Shown one piece after another: positions 1-7,090 of a DNA stretch of 19,457 nt (position 1 is its first letter; every line of letters starts with the position of its first letter). The stretch is from Nitrospirota bacterium (GTDB taxonomy: Bacteria; Nitrospirota; Thermodesulfovibrionia; Thermodesulfovibrionales; Magnetobacteriaceae): the NCBI GenBank assembly GCA_015233265.1, contig JADFXZ010000015.1, forward strand, positions 3,552-23,008. The letters are read 5' to 3'. The translations under genes and the position numbers were made by a program. Under the pieces are notes generated by a model. It did no database searches. It saw only the letters and a program-made list of their open reading frames with translations, and had not been told where the DNA came from.

Positions 1-292
1 TTCTGAGTTTATCGAAGCTCAACTTATAGTTTGCGCTGACAAACACGCCGGACTCCTGAGATGGCTTTCCAACGGCGTAAAGACCAGGGTTTACGGTGTA
101 GTGATTCCTGAACGAAGTGAGCCTGCACTTAAGCGCACCCCATTTGTCAGCTCGTGAGAGTGTTGTAGAGACTTCTTTAATAGTCAGCATAGTCTCAACA
201 GTGGGGACAGCCGCATGATTACACTGGCATGGCTCAGTACCGGCTGCAGTCTCCGCAGGGCAGCAACTACCGCTTATCGTTGTTTCAGTCAT
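1..292 (-). CDS. hgcA: HgcA-like corrinoid protein, N-terminal 97 residues (runs off left edge)
   Basis: Minus-strand reading frame from the ATG at 290-292, open to the window edge; AGGA lies about 7 bases upstream of the ATG. The N-terminus is Cys-rich (CCPAE, then CQCNH, residues 10-26). It is followed near residues 66-97 by YTVNPGLYAVGKPSQESGVF and then SANYKLSFDKLR, which I recognise as the opening of the HgcA corrinoid-binding domain (PGLYAVG..., TANYKLSFD...). In that family HgcA carries a methyl group on a cobalamin and, with the ferredoxin HgcB, methylates Hg(II); it is membrane anchored by C-terminal helices. The defining N(V/I)WCAAGK cap-helix motif and the membrane segments would lie left of position 1, so a non-methylating corrinoid Fe-S-type homologue is not excluded. 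hgcB, if present, would be further left. The gene is transcribed away from the rest of the window. The family call is from remembered homologues. Confidence 0.66.
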   Translation of the reverse strand, partial: MTETTISGSCCPAETAAGTEPCQCNHAAVPTVETMLTIKEVSTTLSRADKWGALKCRLTSFRNHYTVNPGLYAVGKPSQESGVFVSANYKLSFDKLR

Positions 293-348
293 AGATAAAT
301 CCTATCATAACTCCGGCCTTCCTTGCAAATCCCATTTAGAAAATATTT

Positions 349-377
349 GATTTATAAGGATAAATTCCCCTTGTCAA
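349..377 (-). promoter_or_regulatory. Candidate sigma70 promoter for the HgcA-like gene
   Basis: On the minus strand a perfect TTGACA (plus 372-377) is followed after 17 bases by TAAATC (plus 349-354); an overlapping TATAAA offers a 15-base spacing. A start near 342 would give a 5' leader of about 50 bases before the ATG at 292. I see no cobalamin riboswitch or obvious operator in that leader. Confidence 0.42.
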
Positions 378-489
378 CAATTTGAGATACAACAGAAATA
401 GCCTCTGTGCAGTTAGTCTCATTCCCTTAAAATTTTTTTATCCTATAAAAACAACTAATTACAATAATCGATGAGACGAGCACCTATGG

Positions 490-924
490 ATGAACGCAAT
501 CCACTACAAGACCAAGGTAGTCCAGAGCGCCTCATACACCATACTTGGTATAAATCAGATGGGTTATAAGGAAGTCCTGGGCATATACATGTCAGAGGCT
601 CAAGGCGCTGACTTCTGGCTCCAGGCTCTAAGCGGTCTGTCCAATCGTGGGGTCAAGGATATTCTTATCGCCTGCATTGATGCTCTGAAAGGCTTTCCTC
701 AGGCTATAAACACTATTTTCCCAAACACTGTGGTTCAGTTCTGTATTGTTCACCAGATACGTAATTCTCTCAAGTATGCTGCCTCTAAAGACCAGAAGAC
801 ATTCCTTAAAAATGTCTATCAGGCTGCCACTAAAGCAGTTGCACAGAGCAAACTAATAGAACTTGAGGAAACATGGGGTAAAAAGTACCCCATAGTAATT
901 AAATCAGAGAGCGCCGGAATATAG
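490..924 (+). pseudogene. IS256-family (mutator-type) transposase fragment, internal part only
   Basis: A 144-residue stretch matches the centre of IS256-type transposases: NAIHYKTK, then GYKEVLGIYMSEAQGADFWL, RGVKDILIACIDALKGF and CIVHQIRNSLKYAASKD, then ELEETWGKKYP. The family protein is about 400 residues, so the N-terminal DNA-binding half and the C-terminal part with the third catalytic acid are missing. The second catalytic Asp (residue 64 here, in IACIDAL) is present. The position of the first (normally DAIHYK) is Asn in this frame. An alternative reading of 471-492 gives PMD just before a 4-base shift, so either a substitution or a small insertion broke the motif. The match stops at KKYPIVIKS, where another transposase fragment begins. 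Not functional. Confidence 0.82.
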
Positions 925-1033
925 GTATCTTGCAATGCGGCGGGAAATAAAAGGTAGAGAGCTTCCCGAAATGGAGGCAGAGGAATTGCTGTTTCCAACA
1001 ATGGTGATAAAAAATAGAGGGCTGTTTAAATCG
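908..1033 (+). pseudogene. Second transposase fragment, probably IS1380-type DDE
   Basis: In a frame shifted from the IS256 fragment, 917-1030 reads EYRYLAMRREIKGRELPEME, then AEELLFPTMVIKNRGLFK. This resembles the RYLAVREP...ELPGM...PFPTME...YKLFG segment that I remember from IS1380-type transposases. Only about 40 codons remain; no start, no catalytic core and no inverted repeats are seen. It joins the IS256 remnant around 905-915, which suggests one element landed in or was deleted into the other. The frame stays open to a TGA at 1085-1087, but after 1033 it runs through a small hairpin (CCTCTCA 1034-1040 / TGAGAGG 1051-1057) and looks non-coding. Family assignment is from memory. Confidence 0.42.
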
Positions 1034-1109
1034 CCTCTCAAGGGTGAAGGTGAGAGGGGGGAAAATCCCTCAAAAAACCAAAACTGATGCCTCGCCTGAT
1101 TTTTATGGT

Positions 1110-1119
1110 GGATTTAGGT
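1110..1119. repeat. Left copy of 10-bp target duplication
   Basis: GGATTTAGGT directly abuts the left end of the 215-bp miniature element; an identical copy abuts the right end. Confidence 0.78.
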
Positions 1120-1334
1120 CAGGGCAAACGCATTTGAAATATTATCATAGCGTGTTCATAGAAATAAGACCATTTGAATCATCCTGAGCTTGTCGAAGGA
1201 TGCTCCTTTATATCTCATATCGGCATACATCGGAAATCCTTCGACAAGCTCAGGATGATTCTTCTTAGACGGTTCAGGTAGATTCGCGCTGTCGCTCGAA
1301 TCCAGATGTGGAAATCTCTAATGCGTTTGCCCTG
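1120..1334. mobile_element. 215-bp miniature inverted-repeat element (MITE-like)
   Basis: The element starts CAGGGCAAACGCATT and ends with its exact reverse complement (15 bp perfect; the match continues to about 21 bp with two mismatches). Both ends are flanked by identical 10-bp direct repeats, GGATTTAGGT. There is no open reading frame of note inside. A perfect 26-bp inverted repeat occupies 1176-1261. Terminal repeats plus target duplication show that it arrived by transposition. A 10-bp duplication is in the range known for IS4-type elements, and neither IS256 (8-9 bp) nor IS1380 (shorter) remnants nearby obviously explain it. It sits immediately upstream of the -35 box of the efflux operon. 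Confidence 0.78.
1176..1261. repeat. Perfect 26-bp inverted repeat inside the miniature element
   Basis: The arms 1176-1201 and 1236-1261 are exact reverse complements around a 34-base loop. Their core is CCTGAGCTTGTCGAAGG, a palindromic-repeat unit that I have seen as a dispersed repeat in many environmental bacterial genomes. In RNA this would be a very stable hairpin. It lacks a following U-tract on the plus strand, so it is not a typical intrinsic terminator, though it could insulate the downstream operon from readthrough. Confidence 0.8.
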
Positions 1335-1344
1335 GGATTTAGGT
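1335..1344. repeat. Right copy of 10-bp target duplication
   Basis: GGATTTAGGT, identical to 1110-1119. Its last T is also the first base of the TTGACA box of the efflux-operon promoter. Confidence 0.78.
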
Positions 1345-1374
1345 TGACAAACTAAGAATGCAAAATGGTAAGAT
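1344..1374 (+). promoter_or_regulatory. Candidate promoter of the RND efflux operon
   Basis: TTGACA at 1344-1349 and TAAGAT at 1369-1374, with a TG one base before the -10 (extended -10). The spacing is 19 bases, longer than ideal, which the extended -10 could offset. A start near 1381 gives a leader of about 77 bases. The -35 touches the right target duplication of the miniature element, so any operator upstream of the -35 was displaced by the insertion. Confidence 0.4.
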
Positions 1375-1384
1375 TTGCTGTCTA

Positions 1385-1432
1385 TTTCTGTGTAGCCGTT
1401 GCCGGTAGACTGTTGCGCCACAGAAAGACCGG
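1385..1432 (+). promoter_or_regulatory. Leader with two overlapping hairpins ahead of the efflux operon
   Basis: TTTCTGTG (1385-1392) pairs with CACAGAAA (1419-1426), and CCGGT (1402-1406) pairs with ACCGG (1428-1432). The two stems overlap and cannot form together. They lie between the predicted transcript start and the GGAAG ribosome site at 1447-1451. This could be a regulatory leader, but it matches no riboswitch class I know and may be chance. Confidence 0.2.
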
Positions 1433-1457
1433 ATTTGCATATGTTTGGAAGATGGAT

Positions 1458-2708
1458 ATGCTAGTTAAGGGTATTACCCTTTGGATTTTGCAGTGTATCG
1501 TGGTGGTTGCGGTTGTTTTGGCGGCTGCCGGTGTGCCGTGGGCGGCTGATGAGATAACCCTCGACCAGGCGTTGAGTGATTTTTATCAGCGCAACTATGA
1601 CATTCTTATCAACAAATACGAAATCGACAAGGCACAGGCAGATTACATCGGCGCACGGTTGCTTCCTAATCCAAACCTGAGTTTTAATTTCACGTTTATC
1701 TCCCTTCAGAACTTCCCGCAGCTCACTGACAACTCGCAAACCGTGACACGCCTTGACCAACTCATAGAGCTTGGCGGTAAGCGCGCCCTGAGATCCGGGG
1801 TTGCCCTCGAGGGCGTTGAGGCCAGTAAACTCACGCAAAAAGATACAGTGCGAACACTCCTGATAGGTTTTTACACGGTGTTCTTTTCGATTAACACAGA
1901 TATTCTTAATGTGGATACGGCGCGGGATGAGTTAAAACGCTTTGACAGGATACTGCAGATTGGGCAGAAGCGTTTTAACTCAGGCTTTTTGTCGCTTGTG
2001 GATTTCACAAAACTCAGTTTGTCACGCATTGATCTGGAAAATACCCTCACAGCTGCCGAGTCGCAGATGAAAGACGACATTGAGCAATTTTCATTCCTTT
2101 TGGGAATCGTCAACCCCATCAAGCCCACTCTCCATATTACAGAGGAATTTACTGAATACACTGAAAATGCCCTGCTTGAGCGCGCCAACCAATACAGATT
2201 TGACCTTCTCTCTATCGAAAGGCAGATAAAGGCTTCCGAGTATGCTAAATCGCTCGCTGCCGCAATGGCAATCCCAGATGTCACACTGGGAGTCGAACTT
2301 GACACACTAGGTCAGGGTAACCCGCCCAGCATCGGTTTTGGATTTAGTATCCCTGTACCGCTATTTAACAGAAATCAGGGGGAGATTGCAAGGAGACACG
2401 CCGAGCATGACCAGCTGCTCATCCAACGCGATAAACTCAAGCGCCAGGTTGTCTCAGACATACGCCATGCACTCAACAGCTATGTCACATCAAGGGCGGT
2501 CTTCGATTCATACAGGACGAGGAAAAACGAAATGCAAGAGCTGATGTCAAAGACTGAAAAGGCGTTTTCCCTTGGCGGAATCACTATGCTTGATCTGCTC
2601 GATACCGAAAAGCAATACAGGGATTTTATGACAAAGTACAATCAGTCCCTCGTGCAGACTAATCTGACACGGGAACTCATAAAGCTCTATACAGGAGAGA
2701 TAAAGTGA
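1458..2708 (+). CDS. TolC/CusC-type outer-membrane efflux protein
   Basis: A 416-residue outer-membrane channel subunit of a tripartite RND system, expected to trimerise and dock with the adaptor encoded next. I place the start at ATG 1458 because GGAAG (1447-1451) is 6 bases upstream and a clean signal peptide follows: MLVKGITLWILQ, a Val/Ala-rich core, then VPWAA before DEITLDQAL. An upstream in-frame ATG at 1365 would overlap the -10 box and spoil the signal peptide. Family marks are the opening TLDQAL...N.DI...KYEIDKAQADYIGARLLPNP, the QLIELGGKRALRSG segment, and the second repeat with IPVPLFNRNQGEIARRHAEH. Length is normal. Its stop overlaps the start of the adaptor (GTGA), indicating translational coupling. 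Substrate is not shown by this subunit. Confidence 0.88.
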   Translation: MLVKGITLWILQCIVVVAVVLAAAGVPWAADEITLDQALSDFYQRNYDILINKYEIDKAQADYIGARLLPNPNLSFNFTFISLQNFPQLTDNSQTVTRLDQLIELGGKRALRSGVALEGVEASKLTQKDTVRTLLIGFYTVFFSINTDILNVDTARDELKRFDRILQIGQKRFNSGFLSLVDFTKLSLSRIDLENTLTAAESQMKDDIEQFSFLLGIVNPIKPTLHITEEFTEYTENALLERANQYRFDLLSIERQIKASEYAKSLAAAMAIPDVTLGVELDTLGQGNPPSIGFGFSIPVPLFNRNQGEIARRHAEHDQLLIQRDKLKRQVVSDIRHALNSYVTSRAVFDSYRTRKNEMQELMSKTEKAFSLGGITMLDLLDTEKQYRDFMTKYNQSLVQTNLTRELIKLYTGEIK

Positions 2709-3745
2709 AAAAAGCCGCCATTGCCGTCATCCTCATTTCACTTTTACTGAGCTGTGACAAAAAACAGCCCCCAAAGGAGGAGGCAAAAGACGCCCCGCGC
2801 ACCTGCAAGGTTGCAGTACAGAAGATTCAGACATTCATAGAGGCAACTGGCAGTGTTGCGGCAGACCTCGAAGGCGGTGCTAAGATTCTCACCCCGCTAT
2901 CCGGGTCAGTCGATAAGATATTTGTTAAGGTAGGCGACACTGTCAAAAAGGGAGCGCCGCTTGCCGCCCTCAGAAGCGCCGATGTCAGCGACACCTACTC
3001 AAGTCATCTCTCTACGGAGGCACAGCTGCGGCAGGCCGAGCGAGTTTATAACCTCAATAAGCAGCTCTTTGAAATCGGGGCGGTTACCAAACAGGACCTC
3101 CTCAATAGTCAGGCGGCCTATGAACAGGCGCGTGCGCTGTCAGAGGGTCTCAAAAAGAAACTTGACATATACGGCACTGCCCAAAGCGGCGGTGCTGCTG
3201 ATAAGCTCGTGCTGAAGTCCCCGATAGACGGACGCATTGCAGATATTGCGGCACACATAGGCGACAGATTTGACACCGCCACGCCTTTAATGACCGTTGC
3301 AAATCCAGGCAAGCTGCTGGTGGTTGCCAACATTTATGACACCGACATTCCACGTATTCGAAAAGACAACGAGGTAACCATTGCCATTGACATATTTCCG
3401 GGTATGCGGTTCATAGGTACGGTCTTTTATGTCAGCGATGTCGAGGAACTGGAGTCACGGACTATCAAGACCTATATCAGAATTGTCGGCAGTACCACCC
3501 TTTTAAAACAGAATATGTTTTTAAAGCTCAAGATATTCGAAGGGGAAAAGACCCTGCCCGTAGTGCCCAAGACGGCCATGATTTATAAGGACAGGAAGTT
3601 CTATGTCAACGTCAAAAGCGGCGGGCAATTCGAGCTGAAAGAGGTGACCCCTGTAATGGACGCCTCAGATAAACTTATGGCGGTTGAGGGCATCAGCGAA
3701 GGGGATGAGATCGTCTGCAGCGCCATTGAGATGGAGAAACCGTGA
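2705..3745 (+). CDS. RND efflux periplasmic adaptor (membrane-fusion lipoprotein)
   Basis: 346 residues. The GTG start at 2705 overlaps the TGA of the channel gene and has GGAG at 2694-2697, 7 bases upstream. The N-terminus MKKAAIAVILISLLLSC is a lipoprotein signal with Cys17 as the lipid site. The order is typical of CzcB/CusB-type adaptors. A lipoyl-like half is near residues 55-95 (KILTPLSGSVDKIFVKVGDT). A short helical hairpin with LNKQLFEIGAVTKQDLLNSQ follows, then the second lipoyl half (LKSPIDGRIADI...GDRFD), the beta-barrel (LLVVANIYDTDIPRI) and a membrane-proximal domain. There is no His- or Met-rich metal-binding N-terminal extension, so metal specificity is not evident. Its stop overlaps the pump's GTG start. 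Confidence 0.9.
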   Translation: MKKAAIAVILISLLLSCDKKQPPKEEAKDAPRTCKVAVQKIQTFIEATGSVAADLEGGAKILTPLSGSVDKIFVKVGDTVKKGAPLAALRSADVSDTYSSHLSTEAQLRQAERVYNLNKQLFEIGAVTKQDLLNSQAAYEQARALSEGLKKKLDIYGTAQSGGAADKLVLKSPIDGRIADIAAHIGDRFDTATPLMTVANPGKLLVVANIYDTDIPRIRKDNEVTIAIDIFPGMRFIGTVFYVSDVEELESRTIKTYIRIVGSTTLLKQNMFLKLKIFEGEKTLPVVPKTAMIYKDRKFYVNVKSGGQFELKEVTPVMDASDKLMAVEGISEGDEIVCSAIEMEKP

Positions 3746-6700
3746 GAAAGCTGGTACTATTTGTCAGCGAAAACAGTCTGATGTTTATGCTTCTTACTGT
3801 TGCCGCCTTTGTCCTGTCCATTTTTTTCGTAAAAGACCTCAATGTAGAGGCATTTCCTGACCCGGCACCCGCTATTGTTGAGCTTGTGTCGCTGTTTGAG
3901 GGCAGGTCAGCCGAAGAGGTGGAGCGCGAGATAACTATCCCTATAGAGGTTGCCCTTGCCGGCATGGAGGGCCTGGAGAGGATTAACTCCATATCGCTTT
4001 ATGGCCTGTCAGACGTTAAGTGTAAGTTTTCCTATGCGGCAAAATATAAAGAGGCCAAACAGGAAGTCATCAACCGGCTTTCAAACGTAACGCTGCCCGA
4101 AAATATCCAGCCATCCATTATCCCTAATCCCATTGGCGAGGTTATGAGATACTCTGTAAAAGGCTCGAGCAATTTAATTGAGCTCAGAACGCTTCAGGAC
4201 TGGGTCGTGGCAAGGCATCTTAAAACGGCAGACGGTGTAGAGGACGTCTCAGGCAAGGGTGGGTTTATAAAGGCATATACCGTTACGGTAGCTCCTGAAA
4301 ACCTCGTAAAGTATGGAATCACCCTGTCCCAGGTGACAGACGCCCTCTCCAGGACAAATCTCAACGTAGGCGGCAGGGTTGTCGAGATGGGCGACCAATA
4401 CTATATGGTCAGGGGGCTTGGGCTTATTAAAAGCCTGACCGATATTGAAAACGCCCTTGTCACCATCAAAAATGGAAAACCTGTGCTTGTGAAAAATATT
4501 GCGAAGGTCAACATTGGAAACTCACCAAGAACTGGAATCAGTGCTTTGAATAATGAAAACGATGTCGTCACCGGTGTTGTAGTCCTCAGAAAAGACGCTA
4601 AGAGCATACCCTCGATAAAATCGATTCATACAAAGATAGATGAGCTTAATAACAGGATTCTACCCAAGGGGATAAGCGTCGTGCCGTACTATGAGCGATG
4701 GGATTTAATTGTTACGGTTGTAAAGAAGGTAGTGGAGACGGCGATGTCCGGCGTAGCGCTTGTGGCAATTGCGCTGTTTGTCTTTCTGGGCAACATCAGG
4801 GCAGCCCTGCTGACAGCCCTTGTAATCCCGATTTCCCTGCTTATCACGCTGTGTGTTATGGCACTGAGGGGCGAATCGGCCAATCTGCTTTCAATTGGGG
4901 CAATAGATTTCGGCATCATCGCTGACATACCGCTGATACTTATCGAGGATTATTTCAGGCTCTCTAAAAAATATGGACCGGGGCTTAAACCCATCGAGAA
5001 GGCGGCTTCTGAGATCGGAAGGCCGATGTTCTTTTCAATTGTGATAATACTACTGGCATTCGTGCCAATATTTATGATGCAGGGTGCTGAGGCACAGATA
5101 TTTGCCCCGATGGCAAAGACCTATCTCTATGCGATTTGCTTTACCGTAATGCTAACCTTTACGTATCTTGTCGCTTCGAGAAGCCTATTCCTGAAAGAGG
5201 CACAGGATAAGGAGTTCGGCTTTGTCAGTTCTCTAAGGGATAAGTACATCCTGGTTGTGCATGTGTTGCTGCCAAATACAAATAAGACCATAGCATTAGC
5301 CCTTATATTGGTTATAGCTGGTGTATTGGTGGGTTCACGGGTAATTGGCAGCCAATTTCTGCCAAAGATGGACGAAGGGAATGTTTATATCAGAATCAGC
5401 TTCCCATATTCTATTTCTTTGAACAAGACTTATGAAAATGCCTTGAAGGCGAAAGACCTGCTGCGCTCTCTGCCCGAAGTTCGGACTGTCGAGTTTCAGG
5501 TAGGACGCCCTGAAGACGGCACTGACCCCACCGGGCCATTCAACTCCGAATACACAGTGCTTCTAAAGCCCTATGAGCAGTGGGCACGGGGAAAGACAAA
5601 AGAAAAACTTGAGGCGCAGATACGGGAAAAACTCCTAAAGGTCTTTCCCAATGACGATATAAACATCTCCCAATATATACAGGACAACCTTGAGGAGGTC
5701 ATGTCAGGCGTCAAGGGCGAAAACTCGGTAAAGATATTCGGCGATGACCTGAGCAAGATAGATGAGGCCGCTAAGGGTGTCAAAGAGGGTCTCGAAAAAA
5801 TAGACGGCATAGAGGACGAGGGAATTATGCGCGAACTGGGGCAGCCCAATCTGCTTATCGAAGTAATCAGAGAGAATGTCTCAGCCCTTGGACTTACAGT
5901 ACAGGATGTGCTTGATACGGTCTCAGCGGCCGTGGGCGGCAAAGAAATAGGCAAGGTAATCGAAGGCGCTAAGAGCTTTTCGCTGATGGTAAGTTTCCCC
6001 ACTGATTACAAAAATTCATTTGGAAAAATAGAAAACATTCCTATAGTGCTTCCCAACGGAGGTCTTATCCCGCTGTCGCGCATCGCCAATGTCCACTTTG
6101 ACACGGGGGCGTCATTTATTTACAGAGAAGGCTTTAGGAGGTATATCCCCGTTAAGTTTACGGTTACGTCGCAGGACTTGGGCGGAACGGTTAAGCTTGC
6201 CCAGATGGAGACTACAAAACTGAAAATCCCAGACGGATATTACATGGAGTGGAGCGGGATGTTTAATGAGATGAAGGAATCATTTAAGCGCTTCTATGTC
6301 TCAGTGCCTATATCGCTGTTTCTGATACTGGCGACACTGTACATGCTCTACCGCTCGGTCAGAAATGTGCTAATAACGATGGCTGCCCCGATGTTTGCGG
6401 TATTTGCGGGACTGATGAGCCTGCTTGTTACCGGGGAGTCGCTCAGTGTGTCATCGATGGTTGGGTTTATCTCGATAATAGGGGTCTCGGTACTCAATGC
6501 CTCTATCATAATCAGCCATTTCATCAGGCTTTCTATGGGCGGGATGGTAAGGGAAACTGCGATAATGCAGACAATCAAGGACAAGTTCAGACCGGTGATA
6601 ATGGGCGGCTTTGTCGCCTCTTTGGGGCTGTTGCCGGCATCGATGGCTCATGGAGTGGGAAGCCAGGTTCAAAGACCGCTGGCCGTTGTCGTTGTCGGAG

Positions 6701-6771
6701 GAATGCTCCTCGGTACGGTGATGACGCTGCTTTTAATGCCGCTTCTTTTACAGTCGGTCGAGACGGAGTAA
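3742..6771 (+). CDS. RND efflux pump, heavy-metal-efflux (CzcA/CusA-like) branch
   Basis: A 1009-residue inner-membrane proton-antiport pump, slightly shorter than CzcA or CusA (about 1045-1065). GTG start at 3742 overlaps the adaptor stop as GTGA; GGAG lies at 3733-3736. It has TM1 near residues 10-30, then the periplasmic porter domain (AFPDPAPAIVELVSLFEGRS, AEEVEREITIPIEVAL, QPSIIPNPIGEV). TM4 at about 389-403 reads DFGIIADIPLILIED. This keeps Asp389, Asp395 and Glu402 at the spacing of the CzcA proton-relay acids (DFGIIVDGAVV.VEN), although the core is ADIPLIL rather than VDGAVVM. The second half holds QYIQDNLEEVMSGVKGENSV and KIFGDDL, as in CzcA, and TM10-12 end in VQRPLAVVVVGGM. Branch is HME-like; the transported ion is undetermined. 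An organic-solute role cannot be excluded. Confidence 0.9.
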   Translation: MRKLVLFVSENSLMFMLLTVAAFVLSIFFVKDLNVEAFPDPAPAIVELVSLFEGRSAEEVEREITIPIEVALAGMEGLERINSISLYGLSDVKCKFSYAAKYKEAKQEVINRLSNVTLPENIQPSIIPNPIGEVMRYSVKGSSNLIELRTLQDWVVARHLKTADGVEDVSGKGGFIKAYTVTVAPENLVKYGITLSQVTDALSRTNLNVGGRVVEMGDQYYMVRGLGLIKSLTDIENALVTIKNGKPVLVKNIAKVNIGNSPRTGISALNNENDVVTGVVVLRKDAKSIPSIKSIHTKIDELNNRILPKGISVVPYYERWDLIVTVVKKVVETAMSGVALVAIALFVFLGNIRAALLTALVIPISLLITLCVMALRGESANLLSIGAIDFGIIADIPLILIEDYFRLSKKYGPGLKPIEKAASEIGRPMFFSIVIILLAFVPIFMMQGAEAQIFAPMAKTYLYAICFTVMLTFTYLVASRSLFLKEAQDKEFGFVSSLRDKYILVVHVLLPNTNKTIALALILVIAGVLVGSRVIGSQFLPKMDEGNVYIRISFPYSISLNKTYENALKAKDLLRSLPEVRTVEFQVGRPEDGTDPTGPFNSEYTVLLKPYEQWARGKTKEKLEAQIREKLLKVFPNDDINISQYIQDNLEEVMSGVKGENSVKIFGDDLSKIDEAAKGVKEGLEKIDGIEDEGIMRELGQPNLLIEVIRENVSALGLTVQDVLDTVSAAVGGKEIGKVIEGAKSFSLMVSFPTDYKNSFGKIENIPIVLPNGGLIPLSRIANVHFDTGASFIYREGFRRYIPVKFTVTSQDLGGTVKLAQMETTKLKIPDGYYMEWSGMFNEMKESFKRFYVSVPISLFLILATLYMLYRSVRNVLITMAAPMFAVFAGLMSLLVTGESLSVSSMVGFISIIGVSVLNASIIISHFIRLSMGGMVRETAIMQTIKDKFRPVIMGGFVASLGLLPASMAHGVGSQVQRPLAVVVVGGMLLGTVMTLLLMPLLLQSVETE

Positions 6772-7063
6772 GACACACCTGCGGCTTCGCTATGTTGGTG
6801 AAATAAATCCTATAGATTCAGCTCGAATATGGCCTTGTCATTTTTCACTGTAATTGAGCCACACGCAGCCCTCAACCATGTTATCGTATCACATCATAAA
6901 TCAGTTGTAGTTGTCCTTTACACACACAAATAGTAGTAGAGGCTAATGAATAGAGGCATCCATTCGTCTTGTTTTGCTTGAACTAGGCAAAACACTCAGT
7001 TTTCCACTATTAAGTGTTAAAAAAACAGTATCAAGCCAAAACTATCATATTTCATAAATTTCT
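6772..7063. other. Intergenic region between convergent operons, no gene recognised
   Basis: About 290 AT-rich bases. The clearest structure is an 8-bp inverted repeat, TGTTTTGC (6970-6977) with GCAAAACA (6987-6994), extendable inward by a wobble and one pair; a short T-run follows, so it might be a weak terminator for the plus-strand efflux operon about 190 bases after its stop. On the minus strand 6813-6890 is open for 26 codons and ends RAACGSITVKNDKAIFELNL-stop, which has a protein-like look but no start and no match I can name; it may be the tail of a decayed gene. Confidence 0.3.
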
Positions 7064-7090
7064 AAAGCTGCCGCATCACTTAGCAGCCTT
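7064..7090 (-). terminator. Candidate terminator overlapping the lipoprotein stop codon
   Basis: On the minus strand AAGGCTGC pairs with GCAGCTTT (one G-U), the loop contains the TAA stop, and the stem is followed by TTTAGAAATTT. The U-run is interrupted, so termination may be partial. Confidence 0.35.

Noticed and set aside
293..348. Cobalamin riboswitch ahead of the HgcA-like gene.
   Set aside because: The ~50-base leader is too short and has no B12-box-like sequence.
1034..1057. CCTCTCA / TGAGAGG hairpin as a terminator or REP element.
   Set aside because: Seven pairs, no T-run, one copy only; too weak to call.
1365..1457. Upstream ATG at 1365 as start of the TolC-type protein.
   Set aside because: It overlaps the predicted -10 box, has no ribosome site, and would put 31 charged and mixed residues before the signal peptide; ATG 1458 has GGAAG at the right distance.
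1461..2305. Long minus-strand open frames opposite the TolC-type gene (also opposite the RND pump, uvrB and the substrate-binding protein).
   Set aside because: They lie wholly antisense to well-conserved genes, show no domains or ribosome sites, and follow from the codon pattern of the real genes.
6813..6890. Minus-strand open stretch ending RAACGSITVKNDKAIFELNL.
   Set aside because: Only 26 codons with no start and stops just upstream. It may be a decayed gene tail, but I cannot name a family, so it is mentioned only in the intergenic entry.
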